Source of the DNA: CAIRYW01 sp041665985
GTDB lineage: Bacteria; Patescibacteriota; Minisyncoccia; Phycocordibacterales; CAIRYW01
Length of the DNA: 16,796 bases
Reading direction: 5' to 3'
NCBI GenBank assembly: GCA_041665985.1
Contig: JBAYHV010000018.1
Location: 1 to 16,796 of the forward strand
Position 1 is the first letter of the stretch. Every line of letters starts with the position of its first letter. The translations under genes were made by a program, and so were the position numbers. Positions 6,235 through 11,719 of this stretch are shown here, in pieces. The notes below the pieces were generated by a model. It was not told the origin of the DNA and searched no databases. It worked only from the letters and a program-made list of their open reading frames with translations.

Positions 6235-6960
6235 CTAAACTGTAGGTGCAACAACAGGTGCAGGAGCTGGAGCAGCAAGGTAAGTATCTGTAATTCTTTT
6301 CAAAACATATTCAATACTTGATCTTGAAGCATCGTTTCCAGCAATTGGGAAAGCAACTTCTCTTAGATTGCAATCACTTGATGCAAGTGCGATCACAGGA
6401 ACTTTCATTCCTATTGCTTCTAGAACTGCAATTCTTTCTTTTCTTGGATCGATCATGAAGATCACATCTGGAATTCTTGCAAGAGTTCTGATCCCTCCAA
6501 ACAATGCATCTAGATCAGCCATTTCTCTATCAAGAAGAAGTCTTTCTTTTTTTGTGTATTTTGTAAGTTCTCCTTTTTCTTTTTTTGACTCAAGATCAAC
6601 AAGTCTATCTGAACGTTTCTTGATCTCAGTAAAGTTTGTAAGAAGTCCTCCGATCCATCTTCCTGCAATGTAAGGCATACCAATTCTTTCGGCAGCTGCT
6701 TTTATTAGAGGCTTTGCTTCATTCTTACTTGAAACAAAAAGAATAGTTTTTTTGTCTGTTCCGAGCTTTGATACATGAGCTAGTGCTTTTTCTAGCATTT
6801 CACTTGTCTTCTCAAGATCGAAAATATCCATGTTTCCTTTTTGTCCAAAGATATAGGTCTTTGTTGTAGGATCTCTTCTACTTTTGATCAAGCCGAAGTG
6901 CATTCCTGTATCAAACATTTCTTGTATTGTCTTTGGTATTTCTTTGTCTGTTTTTGCCAT
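6235..6960 (-). CDS. rpsB: Small-subunit ribosomal protein S2
   Basis: The 241-residue product is a full-length S2. It has TIQEMFDTGMHFG near the N-terminus (the Ribosomal_S2 signature). It also has GRWIGGLLTNF (about 101-111), the coiled-coil insertion around KYTKKERLLLDREM, and the C-terminal core with PDVIFMIDPRKERIAVLEA, VPVIALASSDCN and PIAGNDASRSSIEYVL. It ends in an Ala/Pro-rich tail (AAPAPAPVV). S2 binds late at the head-body junction of the 30S subunit. A good promoter (TTGCAA-17-TAATAT) ends 11 nt before the ATG, so the 5' leader is at most a few nucleotides. There is therefore no room for the structured leader used for S2 autoregulation in E. coli. Confidence 0.98.
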   Translation of the reverse strand: MAKTDKEIPKTIQEMFDTGMHFGLIKSRRDPTTKTYIFGQKGNMDIFDLEKTSEMLEKALAHVSKLGTDKKTILFVSSKNEAKPLIKAAAERIGMPYIAGRWIGGLLTNFTEIKKRSDRLVDLESKKEKGELTKYTKKERLLLDREMADLDALFGGIRTLARIPDVIFMIDPRKERIAVLEAIGMKVPVIALASSDCNLREVAFPIAGNDASRSSIEYVLKRITDTYLAAPAPAPVVAPTV

Positions 6961-6971
6961 ATGTGAAGGCT

Positions 6972-7000
6972 ATATTATCAGCTTATAAGTCCTTTTGCAA
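6972..7000 (-). promoter_or_regulatory. Promoter of rpsB
   Basis: On the minus strand TTGCAA (6995-7000), a 17-nt spacer and TAATAT (6972-6977) match a sigma-70-type promoter. The start codon lies 11 nt after the -10, so the expected 5' leader is about 4 nt. Confidence 0.7.
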
Positions 7001-7002
7001 AT

Positions 7003-7020
7003 CGAAGCCTAAAAGCTTCG
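7003..7020 (-). terminator. Weak hairpin after prfA
   Basis: CGAAGC-6 nt-GCTTCG lies just after the prfA stop on the minus strand, followed by ATTTGC. The stem is short and the T-run is poor, so termination may be partial. It precedes the rpsB promoter. Confidence 0.45.
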
Positions 7021-7022
7021 TC

Positions 7023-8024
7023 TTAATCGTCTAGATCCTCATCTGGACCACTTTCTGCTCCCTTTCCGCTTGCAGCCTTCTCTGCGATGGCGTCAATTAT
7101 AGGTTTTATATTGCCAAGCATTATTTGAGGAAGATTGTGCCAAGATTCTTTTATTCGATGGTCTGTAATTCTATCTTGAAGATAATTATAGGTTCTGATC
7201 TTTTCAGAACGGTCTCCAGTTCCAATTTGAGCCTTTCTTTCACCTGCAAATTTTTTGTTTTCAGTTTCCTCTTTAAGAGCTTCAAGTTTTGCCAAGATCA
7301 CAGACATAGCTTTTTCTTTGTTTTTTAACTGGCTTCTCTGCGATGTACTTCGAGCTTCGATTCCGCTGGGCTTGTGGACAATTCTTACAGCTGTTTCAAC
7401 TTTGTTAACATTCTGTCCTCCCTTTCCGCCCGAACGAGAAGTTTCGATCAAAAGATCTGAATCTTTAATTTCTATATTAGTTTTTTTTCTGATCGGCAAA
7501 ATTGCAACAGAGGCAGTTGAAGTGTGAACTCTCCCAGATTTTTCTGTAGCAGGAATTCTTTGAACTCTGTGTACTCCAGTTTCATATCGAAGTTTTTTGT
7601 AAACATCTCTTCCTCTAATTTCAAAAGATGCTTCTTTGAAACCTCCAATTGGGCTTTGTGATTCATCTACTGGTCTCCATTCAAACCCTTCCATGTTTGC
7701 ATATCCTTCATACATTTTTGCAAGAGATTCTGCAAAAAGAGAAGCCTCTTCTCCTCCAGCGCCAGCGCGAACTTCAAGAACAATTTCGTTTGGAAATTCT
7801 TCCTCGATCTCTTCCTCTTTCAAAATAGAATCCATTTGGATAATAATTTCTTTTTTTTGTTTTTCGATTGTCTCGAGTTCTTCTTCTGAAAGTTCTTTCA
7901 TACTTGGCTCTTTGGCAATGATATCCCTTATTTCAATTTCTTCTTTTAAGAGGCGCTCAAAGTCCTCAGCCAAAAAGCGAGTTTTATTATTTTCTTTATA
8001 TTTAGATAAATCCTCTGAGTTCAT
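7023..8024 (-). CDS. prfA: Peptide chain release factor 1
   Basis: RF1 ends translation at UAA and UAG. Visible in the product: the N-terminal helical domain; EVRAGAGGEEASLFA; the stop-codon-reading tripeptide in IPATEKSGRVHTST, which is the RF1 form PAT rather than RF2's SPF; and the catalytic GGKGGQNVNKVETAVRI with the GGQ whose glutamine contacts the peptidyl-transferase centre. The C-terminus is intact, with an acidic tail. The frame also has an ATG at 8057, but that one abuts the T-tract of the rpmE terminator and adds an atypical MLYELYKLSNF. I prefer the ATG at 8024 (MNSEDLSKYKENN), giving 333 residues. rpmE lies upstream. No Shine-Dalgarno site is visible for either start. Confidence 0.95.
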   Translation of the reverse strand: MNSEDLSKYKENNKTRFLAEDFERLLKEEIEIRDIIAKEPSMKELSEEELETIEKQKKEIIIQMDSILKEEEIEEEFPNEIVLEVRAGAGGEEASLFAESLAKMYEGYANMEGFEWRPVDESQSPIGGFKEASFEIRGRDVYKKLRYETGVHRVQRIPATEKSGRVHTSTASVAILPIRKKTNIEIKDSDLLIETSRSGGKGGQNVNKVETAVRIVHKPSGIEARSTSQRSQLKNKEKAMSVILAKLEALKEETENKKFAGERKAQIGTGDRSEKIRTYNYLQDRITDHRIKESWHNLPQIMLGNIKPIIDAIAEKAASGKGAESGPDEDLDD

Positions 8025-8055
8025 AAAGTTAGAAAGTTTGTAAAGTTCATAAAGC

Positions 8056-8084
8056 AAAAACCCAAGTATGGATTACTTGGGTTT
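8056..8084 (-). terminator. Intrinsic terminator between rpmE and prfA
   Basis: The 11-bp perfect stem AAACCCAAGTA/TACTTGGGTTT (8074-8084 with 8058-8068, loop of 5) is followed on the minus strand by a T-run. It lies 13 nt after the rpmE stop and about 30 nt before the prfA start. It may end most rpmE transcripts, with some read-through into prfA. Confidence 0.75.
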
Positions 8085-8096
8085 CAAAAGGAGAAG

Positions 8097-8366
8097 TTAT
8101 TTTTTACTTGATTTCTTAGCTTCAGTTTTAGTTACTCTGTTCTTGAATCTTTCTACTCTTCCGGCTGAGTCAACAACATTGTCATTTCCTGTATAAAAAG
8201 GGTGTGAGGCGCTTGAAATTTCAATTTTAAACAATGGGTATTCTTTACCATCAATAGTTGTAGTTTCTTTTGTAGCTACAGTAGAAGAAATAAGAAAAAT
8301 TTGCTTGTTTGAAGTATCTTCAAAGGCTACTTTTCTGTAATTTGCTGGATGTATGTCTTTTTTCAT
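8097..8366 (-). CDS. rpmE: Large-subunit ribosomal protein L31, type B (no zinc cysteines)
   Basis: From the ATG at 8366 the product is MKKDIHPANYRKVAFEDTSN, continuing through FLISSTVATKETTTIDGKEYP, FKIEISSASHPFYTGNDNVV and DSAGRVERFKNR. These are the typical KxxIHP N-terminus and the SHPFYTG...DxxGRVERF signature of L31. The CxxC/C zinc ligands of type A are absent, so this is the type B (C-minus) form with the longer central segment. It has 89 residues including a basic KKSSKK tail. A longer frame upstream (to 8411) adds MTSERSRDKVFKKQF, which does not belong to the family and lies in repeat-like DNA. L31 bridges the 50S subunit to the 30S head. Its terminator lies 13 nt downstream. Confidence 0.96.
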   Translation of the reverse strand: MKKDIHPANYRKVAFEDTSNKQIFLISSTVATKETTTIDGKEYPLFKIEISSASHPFYTGNDNVVDSAGRVERFKNRVTKTEAKKSSKK

Positions 8367-8383
8367 AAATTGTTTTTTAAACA

Positions 8384-8414
8384 CTTTGTCCCGACTTCGC
8401 TCGGATGTCATGAA
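8384..8414. repeat. Dispersed repeat CTTTGT-CCG-TCGGATGTC, copy 1
   Basis: This 31-nt stretch reads CTTTGT, then CCG, then TCGGATGTC, then TGAA. The same words recur with the same spacing at 16765-16795 (about three quarters of positions identical). It lies directly upstream of rpmE. Confidence 0.45.
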
Positions 8415-8524
8415 AACTTCGCTTTGCTTGTTTTCGCGCCATCTCTCGCTCGTCGTGATAAGTTGCTACATATTACAGAAAAACCTCAAAAAAGGCAACC
8501 TTTTTCGCTTTTCTTGCTCGAGGA

Positions 8525-8554
8525 TTGCCTTAAACAAACTGAAAATGCTAATAT
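8525..8554 (+). promoter_or_regulatory. Promoter of the 70-residue gene
   Basis: TTGCCT (8525-8530), an 18-nt spacer and TAATAT (8549-8554) are followed after 10 nt by the ATG at 8565. The predicted leader is a few nucleotides only, as for rpsB. Confidence 0.5.
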
Positions 8555-8564
8555 TTTCTTTGAT

Positions 8565-8777
8565 ATGACTGTTATTTACACATTCCGTTGCTGCTATGCA
8601 GTGCTTCCCAAAGGAGAATCCTTTCCCAAACCTGTCGCAGAGACGGGTCAACACGCCGTCTTGGTTGAAAGCGACAATAAAAATGTTCGAATCAAGATTG
8701 GAGGAAAAATCGCCACAATACCCAAAGATGTGGCTAAAGAAATCCTCGCGAGAATTGAAATCAAATCCGTAGCCTGA
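8565..8777 (+). CDS. Small protein of unknown function (70 residues)
   Basis: I do not recognise a family. The product begins MTVIYTFRCCYAVLPKGESF and ends with a basic beta-rich stretch, VRIKIGGKIATIPKDVAKEI then LARIEIKSVA. It contains a CC pair (residues 9-10) and no membrane segment. The alternation of Val, Ile and charged residues suggests a small beta barrel or hairpin, but this is inference. Support for a real gene comes from its surroundings: a promoter-like sequence ends 10 nt before the ATG, and an intrinsic terminator stem overlaps the stop codon. The frame extends further upstream to 8349, but that part runs antisense through rpmE and translates to non-protein-like sequence. The stop codon is TGA, one of only two TGA stops among the genes here. 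Confidence 0.6.
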   Translation: MTVIYTFRCCYAVLPKGESFPKPVAETGQHAVLVESDNKNVRIKIGGKIATIPKDVAKEILARIEIKSVA

Positions 8778-8797
8778 AAGCTACGGTATTTTTTTAT
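8767..8797 (+). terminator. Intrinsic terminator overlapping the stop of the 70-residue gene
   Basis: CCGTAGC (8767-8773), a 6-nt loop, GCTACGG (8780-8786) and then TATTTTTTTAT. The TGA stop codon (8775-8777) sits in the loop. This is strong evidence for transcription on the plus strand here. Confidence 0.85.
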
Positions 8798-8810
8798 ATT
8801 TACACCAACT

Positions 8811-8947
8811 TGTCATTCCCGCGCAGGCGGGAATCCAGTTGACTAGAAAATAATGAGTTTACGAATATATTTTCTGTCATTCCCGCGCAGGCGGGAATCC
8901 AGTTTATTATTGTGATTCTCTGGATCCCCGACTTCTCGGGGATGACA
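8811..8947. repeat. Cluster of three REP-like palindromes
   Basis: Two direct copies (8811-8840 and 8875-8904) read TGTCATTCCCGCG, CAG, GCGGGAATCCAGTT. A third, inverted and diverged copy is at 8921-8947 (TGGATCCCCG, ACTTCT, CGGGGATGACA). The cluster lies between the convergent small gene and the lytic-transglycosylase gene. In the inverted copy both halves of the palindrome have changed together, so the stem is kept while the sequence drifts. Confidence 0.85.
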
Positions 8948-8973
8948 ACAAAATTAATAACTTAATTTTGTTG

Positions 8974-10323
8974 TCAATTATTCAAAATATTTATATTTGC
9001 CTGGATCTTAGCGACCTTTGCCATTACTTGTTTTCCATAAGTACAAGATGAACCACCTGTTCCATAATATTTACAAGCCGCTCTAATTTCTCCAGTGTAG
9101 CTTCCTCCTGATGCTCCTAGGTCAGACAAATAAAGTCCTGAGGCCATAAATGCATGTTGTGGATTCCAAGGATCAGCACCACTAACTCCTAAAGTTTTTT
9201 CAAGTCTTGATTCAAATAACATCCATGTTGAAGGAATAAATTGTGCCGGTCCCATCGCCCCTCCGTATCCAATTCCAGCTATAGGACAAGAAATTTTTGT
9301 TTTCATAGGATCTCTTCCTACCCCTTTTGTAATTGATAAAAAAGGAGCTACATCTCGGGATGGTTTCATTACTTTTGCCATAAATGCACCACTTGAAGCT
9401 TTAACGCCGTTTCCAGTAACAGGATCCGTCAAATAACAAGATCCTACATTTGATCCAAGGTTTGATTCCTGAGTAATGATCGCCAAAAGAAAAGCAGGAT
9501 CAACTCCAGTAACTTTTTGAACAGCTTGAGCATATTGAAGAGCTGTACCGAATGGAATAGCTGCGGTATTTGCCAAAGAGAAAAGAGCTGCGCGAATTTT
9601 GGCAGCCTGTGCAGTTTTTGAAGAAATTACAGCTTGATAGCCAGCTTGCTCAGTTTTATTTAATGCCAAAAGCCTTTTCTTTTCCGCTTGACCTTGCTTA
9701 ATGATCGCCTCTTCTTTTTGAACATTCACTTTTGTATCTATTGTGGCATTTTGTTTTTTACTTAGATCGGTTTTTTGCTTTTGGTTTTCTTGTTTGGCAT
9801 CACGAAGATTATTAAAAGTATCAGCAAGAGAAGTTTTTACAGCATCAAAAGAATCTAGATCAATAAAAAAAGTAGAAAGATCTTTTCCTGAAAGTAAGAC
9901 CTCAGGAAGTGAAGTATCATCTAAGGCTTTTGTTTGTCTCAATATTTGTCCAAGAGAATTTTGACCTGAAGATATTCTGCCATCCAAGGTTTGAATAGTT
10001 TTTGTTTTAACATTTATATCTTGCCCAAGTTGATTGATTTGAATATTGTAGGCCTTTATTTTTAATTGTGATGCTTTTATTTTTGCATCAAGGATAGCAA
10101 TATCTCTCGCAATAGAAGACCCTTCAGTTTGTTTTTGAGCAAGGATCGCTTGTTGTCCAGCAATTTCTTTTTCGATATCAACAAGCTGAGCCTGAAGAAC
10201 GGCTCTTTGAGCAGGGTCAGTTACTATTTGTGCATTACTTTTTTGATAGAAAAACAAAAAACCTCCCACAAATAAAAGTGAGGTAAAAAAAATCGCAAAA
10301 GAACCTTTGAGTGTATTTTTCAT
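8974..10323 (-). CDS. Secreted coiled-coil / lytic transglycosylase-like murein hydrolase
   Basis: The 449-residue protein has an N-terminal signal or anchor segment (about 8-26, then QKSNAQ). A long coiled coil follows (about 38-245, rich in Q, K, I and A with EKEIAGQQ and QKQKTDLSKKQN), like the N-terminal part of CwlO/EnvC-type proteins. A lysozyme-like SLT domain (about 255-440) ends the chain. In the SLT domain, TQESNLG (284-290) carries the probable catalytic glutamate E286, and GYGGAMGPAQFIPSTW (352-367) is the substrate-binding signature seen in MltB-type enzymes. It would cleave peptidoglycan outside the membrane, with the coiled coil probably recruiting or gating it. Four cysteines in the SLT domain may form disulfides. 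It lies 53 nt after rplY. The stop is TGA; reading it through would add only 3 more codons before TAA. Confidence 0.88.
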   Translation of the reverse strand: MKNTLKGSFAIFFTSLLFVGGFLFFYQKSNAQIVTDPAQRAVLQAQLVDIEKEIAGQQAILAQKQTEGSSIARDIAILDAKIKASQLKIKAYNIQINQLGQDINVKTKTIQTLDGRISSGQNSLGQILRQTKALDDTSLPEVLLSGKDLSTFFIDLDSFDAVKTSLADTFNNLRDAKQENQKQKTDLSKKQNATIDTKVNVQKEEAIIKQGQAEKKRLLALNKTEQAGYQAVISSKTAQAAKIRAALFSLANTAAIPFGTALQYAQAVQKVTGVDPAFLLAIITQESNLGSNVGSCYLTDPVTGNGVKASSGAFMAKVMKPSRDVAPFLSITKGVGRDPMKTKISCPIAGIGYGGAMGPAQFIPSTWMLFESRLEKTLGVSGADPWNPQHAFMASGLYLSDLGASGGSYTGEIRAACKYYGTGGSSCTYGKQVMAKVAKIQANINILNN

Positions 10324-10361
10324 TAATTACTTAAAATTAAAAGAATTTTGAACTTATTTCA

Positions 10362-10393
10362 AAACAACAAAGAAAATTATTTCTTTGTTGTTT
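10362..10393. terminator. Hairpin overlapping the rplY stop codon
   Basis: AAACAACAAAGAAA (10362-10375) pairs perfectly over 14 bp with TTTCTTTGTTGTTT (10380-10393). On the minus strand the last codons of rplY (E-T-T-K-K) form the 5' arm and the stop lies in the loop. The T-rich 3' arm ends TGTTGTTTTG. The stem is AT-rich, so this is a probable but leaky terminator before the murein hydrolase gene. Confidence 0.6.
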
Positions 10394-11021
10394 CTGCACC
10401 CTCTTCACTTTCAGTCTTTCCTTTCTTCTCAACTTCAATAGATGAAAGATCAACAGGAGCTGATTCTTCCTCTTCTTCCTTAGGCATTTTAGCCAAAGCT
10501 ACAATTTCTTCTGCTTCTGTAATAAGAGTAACTCCACTTGGTAGTTTTATATCTCCAGCTGTTACATGGGAATCAAGATCGATAATTTTTGAAATATCTA
10601 CTTCAAGATTATGAGGAAGATCTTTTGGCATTGCCTCAATTTCAACCTCATGCATAACCTTAACCAAAATAGCTCCCATTTCTTTAACGGCAGCAGAAAC
10701 TCCTACGAATTCAACAGGAACGTTAACCTTAACTTTCTTACCCTTTTCCATAACATAAAAATCAATATGAGAAATTATTCCAGAAACAGGATCTCTTGAA
10801 ATATCATGAACAAGAACGTCGTGTTCTCCTGCTTCTCCAATAAGAGAAATAACAGAAGATTCACCACTTTCACTTAAAACTTTATTAAATTGAATAGAAT
10901 CCACAGAAATAGGTGTAGAAGCTTCCTTTGGACCGTAAAATACGGCAGGAATACTACCTGAAGACCTTAGTCTTGAAAGACTTTCCTTAACATCTCTTTT
11001 TTTTGCTGTAATTGTTGCCAT
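10377..11021 (-). CDS. rplY: Large-subunit ribosomal protein L25 (Ctc/TL5 type)
   Basis: The 214-residue product has the two-domain TL5/Ctc layout. The N-terminal 5S-rRNA-binding L25 domain (about 1-90) has IPAVFYGPKEASTPISVD and DVLVHDISRDPVSGIISHID. The C-terminal TL5 beta domain (about 95-180) has VPVEFVGVSAAVKEMGAILV, EVEIEAMPKDLPHNLEVDIS and SHVTAGDIKLPSGV. A low-complexity tail follows, with acidic EEEEE and then Lys-rich stretches. It binds 5S rRNA in the central protuberance. The promoter is excellent (TTGATT-16-TATAAT) and its -10 ends only 6 nt before the ATG, so the mRNA is predicted to be leaderless. The stop codon sits inside a hairpin. Confidence 0.97.
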   Translation of the reverse strand: MATITAKKRDVKESLSRLRSSGSIPAVFYGPKEASTPISVDSIQFNKVLSESGESSVISLIGEAGEHDVLVHDISRDPVSGIISHIDFYVMEKGKKVKVNVPVEFVGVSAAVKEMGAILVKVMHEVEIEAMPKDLPHNLEVDISKIIDLDSHVTAGDIKLPSGVTLITEAEEIVALAKMPKEEEEESAPVDLSSIEVEKKGKTESEEGAETTKK

Positions 11022-11027
11022 GAAATC

Positions 11028-11055
11028 ATTATATACAGAATACGAGGAAAATCAA
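11028..11055 (-). promoter_or_regulatory. Promoter of rplY
   Basis: On the minus strand TTGATT (11050-11055), a 16-nt spacer and a perfect TATAAT (11028-11033) are followed by only 6 nt before the ATG. The -35 directly abuts the left arm of the inverted repeat at 11056-11203. Confidence 0.75.
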
Positions 11056-11203
11056 CCGAGTAGTGAAAGTTGGCTTTTTTTGCTCGTTATTTGTGAATAT
11101 AAGTTATTAATCTTACATAAACTCTTCGTGAAATACCTTTGAGAATTTTAAATCAAAAAGTAACCTCGCAAACAAATAACAAAGCCAACTTCTACTAACT
11201 CGG
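11056..11203. repeat. Long imperfect inverted repeat upstream of rplY
   Basis: The left arm 11056-11094 (CCGAG, TAG, GAAAGTTGGCTTT, TTATTTGT) matches the reverse complement of 11172-11203 (CCGAG, TAG, GAAGTTGGCTTTG, TTATTTGT) with a few mismatches and one indel. The arms enclose about 77 nt with no coding potential. It may be a small non-autonomous element or a structured RNA. No open frame of note exists in it. Confidence 0.65.
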
Positions 11204-11217
11204 CAAGGCCACAGATA

Positions 11218-11415
11218 TTAACTAATCAAGGCTATTTGAAAGTAGCTGGGTCAAATTTTGAGAGGTCTTTCTGCCATCCTCGAAAAAGCGGGAATCCAGT
11301 AATTTAGGGGAATGACGTCCTCTTGAGAGGTCGTTTCCCTAAATTTTTTATATTTTTCTAGATTCCCGCCTGCGCGGGAATGACAAAATATTGAGTTAAG
11401 TAATCAAGGCTATTT
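11218..11415. mobile_element. Possible inserted palindromic element flanked by 20-bp direct repeats
   Basis: TTAACTAATCAAGGCTATTT (11218-11237) recurs at 11396-11415 with one mismatch. The second copy covers the stop codon of the 95-residue gene. Between the copies are 158 bp: a degenerate REP-like palindrome (11271-11300), a hairpin (11301-11345; AATTTAGGG/CCCTAAATT outside, CCTCT/AGAGG inside, then TTTTT), and an inverted REP-like palindrome (11358-11386). The layout is compatible with insertion of a small non-coding element causing a target duplication, or with a local duplication. There is no transposase in the window. Confidence 0.45.
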
Positions 11416-11697
11416 ATCAGAATTCTTCATCGAATCAATAAAAATCTTTACTGCGTCTTCAGATTGAGTGCTTAAATTGGTTAACCATTCATTAATTCGA
11501 TCAGCTTCATCCTTCCATTTTTTTAGATTGTCTAGGTCTCGCGCCCATTCTGGATTTTGCTCTTCAGATTCGATCAAATCTTTTCGTTCTTTCAATAGAT
11601 CTTTCAGTTCCTTTTCTTGGTCAACTAATTCTTCTGCTTTAACAACTCTGTAATCAGAACTCTCATTTTTAAAATCTGGATATATAATGTCCCCCAT
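11410..11697 (-). CDS. Small charged helical protein of unknown function
   Basis: I do not recognise a family. The 95-residue product begins MGDIIYPDFKNESSDYRVVK. It then becomes strongly helical and charged (EELVDQEKELKDLLKERKDL, then NLKKWKDEADRINEWLTNLS), consistent with a coiled coil or helical hairpin. It has no signal peptide, membrane segment or cysteine, so it is probably cytoplasmic. The ATG lies 22 nt after the stop of the FAD oxidoreductase gene on the same strand, so they are probably co-transcribed. No Shine-Dalgarno site is seen. The stop codon lies inside one copy of a 20-bp direct repeat, and the region just downstream seems rearranged. Confidence 0.75.
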   Translation of the reverse strand: MGDIIYPDFKNESSDYRVVKAEELVDQEKELKDLLKERKDLIESEEQNPEWARDLDNLKKWKDEADRINEWLTNLSTQSEDAVKIFIDSMKNSDK

Positions 11698-11719
11698 AAA
11701 ATTTTGTTAATTAATAATT

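Noticed and set aside
6069..6278. A 69-residue minus-strand frame in the rpsB-tsf gap.
   Set aside because: It overlaps the rpsB 3' end in another frame, is Leu/His-rich low-complexity sequence, and crosses the inverted repeat.
6368..6673. Plus-strand frames antisense to rpsB, and similar ones antisense to pheS, prfA, the FAD enzyme and the helicase.
   Set aside because: They mirror conserved genes on the other strand and have Ser/Phe/Arg-rich compositions typical of antisense shadows.
8367..8411. The longer L31 frame starting at 8411.
   Set aside because: The added residues do not belong to L31, whose N-terminus is MKKDIHP, and the DNA is shared with a dispersed repeat.
8349..8564. An N-terminal extension of the small plus-strand gene giving 142 residues.
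   Set aside because: The first part runs antisense through rpmE and translates to Phe/Leu/Arg-rich sequence without family features. The promoter lies inside this part.
8811..8947. A CRISPR array, because of repeated palindromes with unique DNA between them.
   Set aside because: Only two direct copies plus one inverted diverged copy, unequal spacing, and the same repeat is scattered singly elsewhere. No cas genes are present.
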